From Streptomyces katrae (GTDB taxonomy: Bacteria; Actinomycetota; Actinomycetes; Streptomycetales; Streptomycetaceae): a DNA stretch of 64,000 nucleotides. The stretch is taken from the NCBI RefSeq assembly GCF_002028425.1, contig NZ_CP020042.1:6609560-6673559 (forward strand), read 5' to 3'. A model generated the notes under the pieces. The model had not been told where the DNA came from. It made no database searches and was given only the letters and a program-made list of their open reading frames with translations. Positions 1 to 13,341 of the stretch are shown piece by piece. Position 1 is the stretch's first letter. The number at the start of each line of letters is the position of its first letter. The position numbers and the translations under genes are program-made.

Positions 1-558
1 GGCGTGCGTCACGGTCCGCGCCGCGGTCCGCTGCGCGGCCCGGTCCTCGTCATCGTCGAGCAGTACGTCGAAGTCGTCCATCGGGAGCGAGACGAAGACC
101 GGCCCCTGCGGCGGGGTTTCGGCGATCTGCGCGGCGCGCGCCAGCGCGGGCCCGATGTCCGCCGGGCGCGGCGGCTCGTAGGCCCACTTCACGGCGGGCT
201 GGGGCAGGAGGGTGGACTGGGGGTTGGCCAGCAGGGCCTCCATGGTGAGCATGGCGCGCACCTGCTGGCCCGCGGTGACCACCATCGGGGTCCGGTTGGC
301 CCGGGCGTTGAGGATCGCGCCCATGGCGTTGCCCGTGCCCGGTCCGGTGTGCAGGTTGACCAGGCCGGTGGTGCCCGAGGCGAGGGCGAAGCCGTCGGCC
401 ATGCCGACCACGACGGCCTCCTGGAGCCCGAGGACGTAGCGGAAGTCCTCCGGGAACTGCTTGAGCATGGGGAGTTCGGTGGAACCGGGGTTCCCGAACA
501 CCGTGGTCATCCCGCGGGTTCGCAGGACGTCCAGGACCGACTCACGGACCGTGCGCAT
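1..558 (-). CDS. mdlC: Benzoylformate decarboxylase-like ThDP enzyme, N-terminal part (runs off window)
   Basis: The frame opens with ATG at 558 and stays open to base 1, giving 186 residues of the N-terminal (pyrimidine-binding) domain of a thiamine-diphosphate decarboxylase. Family features are visible: a GNPGSTELPML segment near residue 22, the LQEAVVVGMADGFA helix whose Glu activates ThDP, and HTGPGTGNAMGA, which carries the His typical of benzoylformate decarboxylases. Such enzymes convert benzoylformate to benzaldehyde in mandelate/phenylglycolate breakdown. The C-terminal cofactor-binding domain lies outside the window, so substrate choice cannot be checked. It is transcribed away from the sugar-importer operon, and the intergenic region contains an inverted repeat that could be its operator. 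Confidence 0.85.
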   Translation of the reverse strand, partial: MRTVRESVLDVLRTRGMTTVFGNPGSTELPMLKQFPEDFRYVLGLQEAVVVGMADGFALASGTTGLVNLHTGPGTGNAMGAILNARANRTPMVVTAGQQVRAMLTMEALLANPQSTLLPQPAVKWAYEPPRPADIGPALARAAQIAETPPQGPVFVSLPMDDFDVLLDDDEDRAAQRTAARTVTHA

Positions 559-598
559 GGGAGGTTCCTTCGCTGGCGGGCGGCTTCGCGACAGTGCG

Positions 599-626
599 TG
601 ATCAATGCATCACATTGCGTTGATCA
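599..626. promoter_or_regulatory. Inverted repeat TGATCAA-N14-TTGATCA upstream of the decarboxylase gene
   Basis: Two perfect 7-bp half-sites, 599-605 and 620-626, lie 41 bp upstream of the ATG at 558. This is a plausible dimeric-regulator operator. The cognate regulator is not visible in the window. Confidence 0.4.
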
Positions 627-814
627 AGGCAAACCCGTGATCCGTTCGGGTCGGGAGACGCGGTTCCCTTGCCGGGCGTCCGTCGTGCGTGCTATCGGCC
701 GTCCGGCCGGGGCAGTGCGCCGTATTGCGATAAACCGCATTAGTGCCTGCCGTGCGCATTCGTCTCCCGGCCTCGGGGCGCACCGGCGATAAGAAGTCAA
801 AGACGGCCCGGGAA

Positions 815-876
815 TGGACTGAGGCGCCCAGGTGGCACCGGGGATGGAAATGCCCGTGCTAAAGCGCATCAGTCCA
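815..876. promoter_or_regulatory. Spaced inverted repeat TGGACTGA / TCAGTCCA in the 485-bp gap before the sugar-importer operon
   Basis: TGGACTGA at 815-822 and its exact complement at 869-876 are 46 bp apart. They lie about 170-230 bp before the solute-binding-protein start. The spacing would suit two operators for a looping sugar repressor, or it may be chance. Nothing else recognisable, and no convincing gene, was seen between 559 and 1043. Confidence 0.25.
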
Positions 877-1043
877 GGTCAACGCTGCCGCATCGGCCCC
901 GGGTGCGGGTGTCTTTCGACGCCCTCGGACACGGGTTCCCCGGCCACCGGGATTACGGCCGCATTGACGCGACCGGCGCTTGCGTACAGCCTGGGGCACC
1001 GCCCTCCGGCGCCGGAGCCGGAACTCCCACGAAGGCGGCGACG

Positions 1044-2378
1044 ATGACCCGTTCCCCCCTGACCCGCACGGCCGTCGCCACCGCGGTGGCCGCCGGGCTG
1101 CTCACCCTCTCCGCCTGCGGTCTCGGCGGCGCCGGACACCCGACGGGCGAGGCGCGCAAGACCGGCGAGGTGGCCGGGGAGATCACCTTCCGGACCCTCC
1201 AGCTGAAGCCCGTCTACACCGCCTACGTCCAGGGCCTCATCGACTCCTTCGAGCGCAAGTACCCCGACGCCAGGGTGAAGTGGGAGGACGTGCCCGGCGA
1301 CGGCTACAACGAGAAGCTCGTCGCCGACGCCCAGGCCGGGGCCCTCCCCGACGTCGTCAACCTCTCCACCGACTCCTTCCAGCTCCTCGCCGGCCGCGGC
1401 ATGCTCGCCGACGTGGCCGCGCTCGACGCAGGGGTGGCCAAGGAGTACGTCCCGGGCGCCTGGGAGCAGTTCAAACTCCCCGGCAAGGGCGACGGGGTGT
1501 ACGCCTACCCCTGGTACGTCACCCCCGAGATCCTCACCTACAACCAGGACCTGTTCACCAGATCCGGACTCGACCCCGCCCGCCCGCCCACCACCGTCGA
1601 GCAGTTCTTCGACTACGCCGACCAGATCGCCGCCCGCTCCGGTGGCCGGTACGCGGCCTTCATGGCCGACCCCAAGGGACGGCTGCCCGGGGACTGGCAG
1701 AAGATGGGCGTGCCCCTGCTGAACCAGGCCGGGGACCGCTTCACCTTCGCCACCGACCAGGCCGTCGCCTGGGCCGACCGGATGAAGGACCTGTACGCCA
1801 AGGGCGCCATGCCCAAGGAGTCCCTCCTGAAGGCCGACGACATCAACCAGCTCTACGGCAGCGGCCGGCTCGTCTTCGGCCCCGGCTCGCCCGGCTTCGT
1901 CAAGGACATCAAGGCCAACGCCCCGCAGGTCTACGCCCAGACCCGGGTCGCGGGCGCCGTCACCGGAACCCTCGGCCACATCGGCATCTACGCCCAGTCC
2001 CTCGGCATCCGCAAGGACACCGCCCACCCGGACGCGGCGGCCGAGTTCGCCAAATGGGTCACCAACGGCCCCAACCAGGTCGAGTTCTCGCGGCGGGCCA
2101 CCATCTACCCCTCCAACGCCCAGGGCCTGGCGGACCCGCGCTTCGCCGACCGCGGCGACGGCAAGGACGCCGAGACGCTGGCCCGCGCGATCGGCGCCGA
2201 ACAGCTGAAGACCGCCGCCCTCGACGCCAACACCCCCGTCCAGTGGACCAGTCAGGTCGGCGACGCGGTGGCGCGCGAGATGCAGAAGGCCATCAAGGGC
2301 GAGGAGGACTCCCGCACGGCCGTGCGCAAGGCCGAGGAGGAGGCCAACCGGCTGCTGGCGGCGGCGGGCCGCAGGTGA
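1044..2378 (+). CDS. Extracellular sugar-binding lipoprotein of an ABC importer
   Basis: A 444-residue family 1 solute-binding protein. The ATG at 1044 was chosen because GAAGG lies 8-13 bases upstream and the product then begins with a lipoprotein signal peptide: basic MTRSPLTR, a hydrophobic stretch, and the lipobox LSAC with Cys near residue 25. The mature part has the usual layout (ITFRTLQLKPVYTAYVQGLI, then the NLSTDSF and YAYPWYVTPEILTYN segments). It should capture an oligosaccharide outside the membrane and deliver it to the two permeases that follow. Its stop overlaps the first permease start (GTGA), so the genes are translationally coupled. The downstream GH38 enzyme suggests a mannose-containing substrate (inference). 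No ATPase gene is present; actinomycetes often use a shared MsiK ATPase. Confidence 0.88.
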   Translation: MTRSPLTRTAVATAVAAGLLTLSACGLGGAGHPTGEARKTGEVAGEITFRTLQLKPVYTAYVQGLIDSFERKYPDARVKWEDVPGDGYNEKLVADAQAGALPDVVNLSTDSFQLLAGRGMLADVAALDAGVAKEYVPGAWEQFKLPGKGDGVYAYPWYVTPEILTYNQDLFTRSGLDPARPPTTVEQFFDYADQIAARSGGRYAAFMADPKGRLPGDWQKMGVPLLNQAGDRFTFATDQAVAWADRMKDLYAKGAMPKESLLKADDINQLYGSGRLVFGPGSPGFVKDIKANAPQVYAQTRVAGAVTGTLGHIGIYAQSLGIRKDTAHPDAAAEFAKWVTNGPNQVEFSRRATIYPSNAQGLADPRFADRGDGKDAETLARAIGAEQLKTAALDANTPVQWTSQVGDAVAREMQKAIKGEEDSRTAVRKAEEEANRLLAAAGRR

Positions 2379-3277
2379 CGGCGGCGCAGGGCGGGGGAGG
2401 GCTGCCGCACCGCAGGTGGTGGAGCCCGTACCTGTTCCTCGCACCCGGCCTGGCCGCCGTCCTGCTGTTCAGCCTCTGGCCGTTCGTCAACACCGTCGTG
2501 CTGTCGTTCACCGACGCCCGGGTGCTGGAGGGCGGGAGCTTCGTGGGCCTGGCCAACTACCGGCGGGCCCTGGCCGACCCCGACTTCTGGGCGGCGGCCG
2601 CCAACAGCGTGCTGTACCTGCTGGTCGTCGTGCCCTGTCTGGTCGTGCTGCCGCTGGGACTGGCCGTCCTGGTCCGGCGGGAGCTCCCCGGCATCGGCCT
2701 CTTCCGGTCCGCCTTCTACACCCCGGTGATCGCCTCCGCCGTGGTCGTCGGCCTGGTCTGGCAGTGGCTGCTGCGCAGCGACGGCGCGGTCAACGCGGTC
2801 CTGGTCCGGCTGCGGGTGGTCGCGGAGCCCGTGCCGTTCCTGACGGACAGCACGCTGCTGCTCCTGTCCGCGATGATCGTCACGGTCTGGAAGGGCCTGG
2901 GCTACTACATGGTGTTCTACCTGGCCGCCCTCGGGAACGTACCGGGCGCGCTCTACGAGGCCGCCGCGCTCGACGGGGCGGGCGCGCTGCGCCGGTTCAC
3001 CAGCATCACCGTCCCCTCCGTCAAACCGATGATGCTGCTGGTCGGGACGCTGTCGGCGATCTCCGCCCTGCGGGTGTTCACCGAGATCTACATCCTGGGC
3101 GGGGAGAGCGGCGGCCCCGGCGGCGGCGCCCGCACCCTGCCGTTCCTGATCCGGCAGGTCGGCCTCGGCTTCGCCGGCGAGACCGGCTACGCCTCCGCCC
3201 TCTCCCTGCTGCTGTTCCTGCTGACCCTGGCCTTCAGCCTGCTGGGGCGCCGGCTGTCGAAGGGGGACGAGGCGTGA
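2375..3277 (+). CDS. ABC sugar importer permease, first subunit
   Basis: A 300-residue MalF/UgpA-type permease. The GTG at 2375 overlaps the preceding TGA. The protein begins with a short basic tail (LPHRRWWSPYLFLAPG) and has about six hydrophobic helices. The EAA loop that docks the ATPase is recognisable as EAAALDGAGALRRF, around residues 192-205. It forms a heterodimeric channel with the next gene product and overlaps it by GTGA. With the binding protein upstream it makes a complete importer apart from the nucleotide-binding subunit. Confidence 0.88.
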   Translation: MTAAQGGGGLPHRRWWSPYLFLAPGLAAVLLFSLWPFVNTVVLSFTDARVLEGGSFVGLANYRRALADPDFWAAAANSVLYLLVVVPCLVVLPLGLAVLVRRELPGIGLFRSAFYTPVIASAVVVGLVWQWLLRSDGAVNAVLVRLRVVAEPVPFLTDSTLLLLSAMIVTVWKGLGYYMVFYLAALGNVPGALYEAAALDGAGALRRFTSITVPSVKPMMLLVGTLSAISALRVFTEIYILGGESGGPGGGARTLPFLIRQVGLGFAGETGYASALSLLLFLLTLAFSLLGRRLSKGDEA

Positions 3278-4131
3278 GCGCGCCCCGGGCCGCCGACGGG
3301 CGTGCGGGCACGGGCAGGCGCCGGGCCGGTCTCCTGGCCCGCTACCTGACGCTGTGCGTGGCCCTGGTGGTGACGACCGGTCCCCTCGTCTGGCAGTTCC
3401 TGACCTCCCTGCGCGGGCGCGGCGAGAACGTCTACGAGGGGGTGCTGCCGGCCCGCCCCACCCTCGGCAACTACGTCCGGGTCGCCGAGTCCTTCCCGCT
3501 GCTCCCGTACACGGCGAACACCCTCGTCGTGGCGGCCCTCGCCGTCACCTCGAACCTGCTGTTCGCCGCGATGGGCGGCTACGCCCTGTCCCGGGAGGGC
3601 TGGAAGGGCCGCAGGGCGGTCTTCACCGTGCTGACGGCCACCCTGATGTTCCCGTTCGAGTCCGTGATGATCTCGATGTTCCTCACCGTCCGCGGGATGG
3701 GCCTGGTCGACACCCTCGTCGGCGTGTGGCTGCCCGGAGCGGTCTCCGTCCTCAACATCATGATCATGCGGGCGGCGTTCCTCGCCGTCCCCCGGGAACT
3801 GGAGGAGGCCGCGGTGCTCGACGGGGCTGACGAGTGGACCCGCTTCACCCGCGTCTTCGTCCCCTCGGCCCGCGGCGCCCTGGCCGTGGTGTGCATCACC
3901 AGCTTCATGGGGGCCTGGGACGACTTCCTGTGGCCCCTGATCGTCCTGACCGACAGCGGGCACTACACCCTCCAGCTCGGCCTGAAGAGCCTGGCCGGCG
4001 CCACCACCGTCAACGACCAGCGGCTCATCGCGGCCGGGGCGATGGCCGCCCTGCTGCCGATGCTGCTGCTCTTCCTCGCCCTCCAGCGGTTCTTCTTCCG
4101 CGGTGTGGGCGAGGGAGCCGTCAAGGTCTGA
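3274..4131 (+). CDS. ABC sugar importer permease, second subunit
   Basis: A 285-residue MalG/UgpE-type permease starting at GTG 3274, whose last two bases are shared with the previous stop. Hydrophobic helices start near residue 17 (LLARYLTLCVALVVTTGPLVW). The EAA motif is visible as ELEEAAVLDGADEWTRF in the second half, and the C-terminus is short and basic, as usual. It pairs with the upstream permease. The alpha-mannosidase gene follows after 54 bp, probably in the same transcript. Confidence 0.88.
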   Translation: MSAPRAADGRAGTGRRRAGLLARYLTLCVALVVTTGPLVWQFLTSLRGRGENVYEGVLPARPTLGNYVRVAESFPLLPYTANTLVVAALAVTSNLLFAAMGGYALSREGWKGRRAVFTVLTATLMFPFESVMISMFLTVRGMGLVDTLVGVWLPGAVSVLNIMIMRAAFLAVPRELEEAAVLDGADEWTRFTRVFVPSARGALAVVCITSFMGAWDDFLWPLIVLTDSGHYTLQLGLKSLAGATTVNDQRLIAAGAMAALLPMLLLFLALQRFFFRGVGEGAVKV

Positions 4132-4185
4132 CCCGCTCCGACCCCGCCGTGCCCCCGCACCGACCCTCCCCTTGGAGCCGCCGTC

Positions 4186-9409
<5,224 letters not shown>

Positions 9410-9429
9410 TCCCGTCGGCGCAAAGGGAG

Positions 9430-9457
9430 TTGTGGCGGCCCGGCCGGGCCGCCACAA
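9430..9457. repeat. Perfect 28-bp palindrome after fadH
   Basis: The left arm TTGTGGCGGCCCGG is followed immediately by its exact reverse complement. It lies 20 bp after the fadH stop and ends 7 bp before the GTG start of the next gene. It can act as a terminator for fadH, or sequester the start region of the downstream gene. No clear ribosome-binding site fits between it and the GTG. Confidence 0.6.
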
Positions 9458-9464
9458 TCTCCGG

Positions 9465-11048
9465 GTGACGCTGACACCCGCAGACGCCGACAAGATCCTC
9501 GCCGACCACTTCGCCCCCTGGGTGCTCGCCCTCGGCCTCACCGTCGAGGAGACCGGGGAGCGGCACGCCGTCCTGCGGCTGCCCTGGTCCGACTCCCTGG
9601 CCCGCGACGGCGGCGGCCTGTCCGGCCAGGCCCTGATGGCCGCCGCCGACACCGCCACCGTCATCGCGGTCTCCGCAGCGCGCGGGGCCTACGGCCCGAT
9701 GACCACCGTCCAGCAGGCTGACGGGGTGCCGGCCCCCGCCTCGCTCTGGCGCAACCGCGACTTCACCGTCTTCTGGCTCGGCCAGGCCCTGTCCGTCCTC
9801 GGCGGCTCGCTCTCGCTGGTGGCGCTGCCCATGCTGGTCCTCGCCGCCACCGGGTCCCTCGTCCAGATGGGCCTGATCACCGTCGTCACCGGGGTGAGCG
9901 GGATCCTCACCGGGCTCTTCGCCGGCCATGTGGCCGACCGCTGCGACCGCCGCCGCCTGATGGTCGCCTGCGACCTGCTGCGGGCCGTCCTGCTCGGCGC
10001 GGTGCCCCTGCTCTGGCTGACGGCCGGGCCGCTGATGTGGCCCTTGTACGTGCTGACCGCGCTGGTCACCGCCCTCAAGACGGTGTTCGACGTGGCGTAC
10101 GTGAGCGCCGTCCCCCAGCTGGTGGGCGCCGGGGAGCTCACCGCCGCCAACTCCCGGCTCATGGGCACCTTCGCCCTCGGAACGCTGGCAGGCCCGGTCG
10201 TCGCGGGGTTCATCACCGCCGGGGCGGGTGGTGAATGGGCCCTGGGGATCGACGGGGCGACCTTCCTGGTCTCGGCGGTGAGCCTGCGCTGGGTGACCTT
10301 CGGACGCCACGCGCCGCCCGCCGGCGAGACCGCGGCACGGGCGGCCGCCGCCCCGGCCGGAGGGCTGCGCGAGGTCTTCACCGTGGGCTTCCGCTTCCTG
10401 TGGGGGCACGTGCTGCTGCGCCCCCTGACCGTTCTGCTCACCCTGCTGACCTTCGTCACCATGGGCGCCACCGACCTGCTGGTCTACCGGGTCCGGGAGG
10501 ACCTCGGGCGGGACGCCGCCACCCTCGGCTACGTGATCGCCCTGAGCGGGCTCGGCGTCGTCGCCGCGGCCCTGGCGGCCGGGCGGCTGCGGCGGGTCCT
10601 CGGGTTCGGGCCGTGCTGGCTGGGTACCGTCGGGCTGATCGCGGTGTCGGTCGCGGGCATCGGCCTCAGCCGCAGCGTGCCCGTGATCGCCGTGCTGGCC
10701 GCCGTGTTCATGTTCGGCATGACCCTCGGCGGGATCACCTCGATGACCCTGCGGCAGGAGGTCACCCCGGACGAGCTGCTCGGCCGGGTCACCTCCGCCT
10801 TCTGGACGGTGCACAACGCCGCGGGCCCCGTGGGCGCCGCCGTCCTGACGGGACTGGGCGCCCGGTACGGGGTTCCGGCGGTCAGCGTCGCGGGCGGCGT
10901 GCTGTGCCTGCTGATCCTCGGGGCGGGACTGGCCACCCCGCTGCGGGGCGCCCGCCGCGGGCCCGCGCCGCGGGGGCAGGCGGCGGATGCGCGGATCCCG
11001 GGCGGCCGCCGGGGCCGGCGGGCCGGGAAGACGGCGCCGGGGGCGTGA
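9465..11048 (+). CDS. Half PaaI-type hotdog thioesterase fused to a major facilitator superfamily transporter
   Basis: A continuous 527-codon frame from GTG 9465. Residues 1 to about 85 match the beginning of a PaaI-like hotdog thioesterase (LAEFAPWVLALGL-type start, then GLSGQALMAAADTATVIAVSA and GPMTTVQQ). The frame then changes abruptly to an MFS carrier start, SLWRNRDFTVFWLGQALSVLGG, with about 12 helices to the end. The normal second half of the hotdog domain is missing. Either a deletion fused two genes or the true gene starts at the in-frame GTG 9726, where only a weak AGCAGG precedes it. The MFS half resembles drug/efflux-type carriers (MFS_3 style), but the substrate is unknown. Confidence 0.7.
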   Translation: MTLTPADADKILADHFAPWVLALGLTVEETGERHAVLRLPWSDSLARDGGGLSGQALMAAADTATVIAVSAARGAYGPMTTVQQADGVPAPASLWRNRDFTVFWLGQALSVLGGSLSLVALPMLVLAATGSLVQMGLITVVTGVSGILTGLFAGHVADRCDRRRLMVACDLLRAVLLGAVPLLWLTAGPLMWPLYVLTALVTALKTVFDVAYVSAVPQLVGAGELTAANSRLMGTFALGTLAGPVVAGFITAGAGGEWALGIDGATFLVSAVSLRWVTFGRHAPPAGETAARAAAAPAGGLREVFTVGFRFLWGHVLLRPLTVLLTLLTFVTMGATDLLVYRVREDLGRDAATLGYVIALSGLGVVAAALAAGRLRRVLGFGPCWLGTVGLIAVSVAGIGLSRSVPVIAVLAAVFMFGMTLGGITSMTLRQEVTPDELLGRVTSAFWTVHNAAGPVGAAVLTGLGARYGVPAVSVAGGVLCLLILGAGLATPLRGARRGPAPRGQAADARIPGGRRGRRAGKTAPGA

Positions 11049-11069
11049 CGGGCGCCCCCGGCGGCGGGC

Positions 11070-12644
11070 TCAGAACCGCTGGGGTCCGGCCGGGAAGGGC
11101 AGCGGCGACTGACCCGGCGCGGCCTCGCGCCGCTGGGCCGGGGCCGGGACGGTCGTGCAGGTCACGTCGCGGCCGGGCAGCCGGCCGGTGGCCAGATAGG
11201 TGTTCACCGGGCCGTTCACACAGGAGCCGGGCTCGGACAGGTACACCGTGTGCCCCTCACCGCCCAGGGCCGTGACCATCCGCGAACCCCGCAGGACGGC
11301 GTGCATCCCCTGCCCGCTGACGAGCGGGGTCTGCGAGTCCCACTCGTTCTGCACGAGCAGCACGTCCGCCGGGATCCGCATCGGCGTGGCCGGCTCGGCC
11401 GGCCGCTGCCAGAACGCGCACGGCTTGATGTTCGAGGCCATGTCTCCGTACAGCGGGTAACGGGCCTTGTCCCGCTCCGCGTCACGCCGGTACTGCTCCG
11501 GGTCGCGCGGCCAGGAGTCGGTGTCCCCGCACAGCACCGAGAAGGCCACGGCCATGCCGTTGTCCGAGGCGGGCTCGGCCGCGCCCCGCAGGGTCCCGCG
11601 CAGCTCCTCCGGCACGGCCACGCCACGGGGCGGCGGCGTGCCCTCGGCCGCCGCCTTGAGGGCGCCGACGAACGGGGCCGCCTGGGCGGGGGAGAAGAAC
11701 AGGGGCCGGGCCCTGCGGATGTCGTCCCCGGTGAGCTTCCGGCCCTCGAGCTCGATCGGGTCGCGGTCCGCCCGCGCCACCAGGCTCCAGAAGGCGGTCG
11801 ACACCGCCTCGGGGGTGGCCCCGAGGTGGTACTCGGCGTCGCGCTCCGCCGTCCACCGCGTCCAGCGCGCGAACGCCGGCTCGGCCTCCGTGGCCCACAC
11901 CTGGATCATGCCGCGCCAGATCCGCTGCGGGTCGATCGAGCTGTCCAGGACGAAACGGTCGGTCCGGGACGGGAACAGCTGGGTGTACACCGCGCCGAGG
12001 TAGGTGCCGTACGAGTAGCCCAGGTACGAGATCTTCCGTTCGCCCAGGGCCACGCGGATCGCGTCCATGTCACGGGCCGTGTTGCGCGTGGTGATGTACG
12101 GGAGCACCGCACCGGCCTTCTCCCGGCACTTGTCCGCGACCGTGCGCGCCCAGGCCACGTCCGCGGCGAAGGTCTCGGGCCGGTAGGCCCGCTGGAACTG
12201 CTGCTCCGCGTCGGTCAGTCCGCAGCTGACCGGGCTGCTCGCGCCGACACCGCGCGGGTCGAAGCCGATCAGGTCGTACTTCTCGCGGACCTCGGCGGGC
12301 AGCGCCCCGTCCGCCATCAGCGGCAGGTCGAGCCCCGGTCCGCCCGGTCCGCCGGGGTTCATCAGCAGGACGCCGCGTCGCTTGGCGGGGTCCTGGCTCT
12401 TCATCCGGGATATCGCGAGGTCGAGGGTGCGCCCCCGCGGCTGCCGGTAGTCGAGCGGCACCTTGAGCGTGGCACATTCGTACGCGGCCGGCTGCTCGGC
12501 GGCGCACCGGTGCCAGGCGGGCTTGGGCGGGGCGTACTCCTGGGCGGGGTCGGCCGCGGCCTGAGTGGCCGTCAGGAGGGGCAGGGAGGTGGCCAGTAGC
12601 CCGGCGGCGGCGAGCAGGGGGGCGAAGCGTTTCATCTGCGGCAC
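11070..12644 (-). CDS. Exported S33-family tripeptidyl aminopeptidase-like alpha/beta hydrolase
   Basis: A 524-residue secreted hydrolase. The GTG at 12644 is preceded by AAAGGA at a suitable distance (10 nt), whereas the ATG three codons later is too far away. A signal peptide (KRFAPLLAAAGLLATSLPLL... ending AAADP) is followed by the catalytic fold. The nucleophile Ser lies in GYSYG, an oxyanion segment LLMNPGGPGGPG lies upstream, and a C-terminal GEGHTVY His completes the triad region. The cysteines typical of the Streptomyces SlpD/E and Tap relatives are present. It should trim peptides outside the cell. It is convergent with the transporter gene, 21 bp apart. Confidence 0.85.
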   Translation of the reverse strand: MPQMKRFAPLLAAAGLLATSLPLLTATQAAADPAQEYAPPKPAWHRCAAEQPAAYECATLKVPLDYRQPRGRTLDLAISRMKSQDPAKRRGVLLMNPGGPGGPGLDLPLMADGALPAEVREKYDLIGFDPRGVGASSPVSCGLTDAEQQFQRAYRPETFAADVAWARTVADKCREKAGAVLPYITTRNTARDMDAIRVALGERKISYLGYSYGTYLGAVYTQLFPSRTDRFVLDSSIDPQRIWRGMIQVWATEAEPAFARWTRWTAERDAEYHLGATPEAVSTAFWSLVARADRDPIELEGRKLTGDDIRRARPLFFSPAQAAPFVGALKAAAEGTPPPRGVAVPEELRGTLRGAAEPASDNGMAVAFSVLCGDTDSWPRDPEQYRRDAERDKARYPLYGDMASNIKPCAFWQRPAEPATPMRIPADVLLVQNEWDSQTPLVSGQGMHAVLRGSRMVTALGGEGHTVYLSEPGSCVNGPVNTYLATGRLPGRDVTCTTVPAPAQRREAAPGQSPLPFPAGPQRF

Positions 12645-12796
12645 GGAAGGCCGTTCCTTTCGGAGAGGGGCGGTCCCATTCCCTGCCCACCTTGGAGTAC
12701 CGGGCGGCGGGGCGAATCATCCCTCATGACGGCTCTCGTCCTCCTCGCGGACGAGGTGATTTCGGACAACGAGCCACATTCCCTTAGGGGTTGGGC

Positions 12797-13249
12797 TCAG
12801 TGGCCGGTGTGTGCGGCGCCGTTCTCCACCCTTCCGCCGAATCGCTCGCGCAGCTCTGCCAGGGCGTCCTCGGTCGGGGCGGTGACCACCCAGCGGTCAC
12901 CGACGAGATAGACGCCGCCGTAGGGTTCGGCCTCGGCCAGCCAGGAGCGCAGGCCCTGCGCGGCGGCGAAGGTGGTCATGCGGTAGGCGCCCTGCCCGGT
13001 CTCGCAGGAGCCCTGGCGCAACTCATCGGCCTGGATGCCCAGTTCGGCGGTGCAGCCGAGGGCGGAGGCGAGCTGTTCGACCGTCGCCGCGGCGGCGGGG
13101 GCGGTGCTCGCCGCATGGGCGGCGTGGGCCGCGTGCGCGGACCCCGGGCGGGCCGGCGCGGTGGCGCAGGCACCGGCCGCCAGCGCGGCGCACAGGACGG
13201 CGCCCAGCGCGCACGCGCGGCGGATCCGGCGCTTGTCGGACGGGGGCAT
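12797..13249 (-). CDS. Small secreted lipoprotein of unknown function
   Basis: 150 residues. The N-terminus is basic (MPPSDKRRIRRA), then hydrophobic, with a lipobox-like AGAC at about residues 25-28. A low-complexity His/Ala linker (AHAAHAAHAAS) follows, then a compact domain with two further cysteines (ALGCTAEL and GSCETGQG). The ending VGDRWVVTAPTEDALAELRERF looks like a small alpha/beta fold. Similar small lipoproteins are common in Streptomyces, but I cannot assign a function. The His-rich linker could bind metal (inference). Confidence 0.75.
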   Translation of the reverse strand: MPPSDKRRIRRACALGAVLCAALAAGACATAPARPGSAHAAHAAHAASTAPAAAATVEQLASALGCTAELGIQADELRQGSCETGQGAYRMTTFAAAQGLRSWLAEAEPYGGVYLVGDRWVVTAPTEDALAELRERFGGRVENGAAHTGH

Positions 13250-13341
13250 GGCAACCTCACGGGCTGGTCGGGGAAGGGCCGTGGTGCCCGGCGGGGAGGG
13301 GGGCCGGGCACCACGGGGTCTGGGGGTGGGGGCGGGGCGGC

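Noticed and set aside
980..2374. Upstream extension of the first permease frame through the binding-protein gene
   Set aside because: The Arg/Pro/Gly-rich translation is an out-of-frame shadow. GTG 2375 with a GTGA overlap gives a normal permease.
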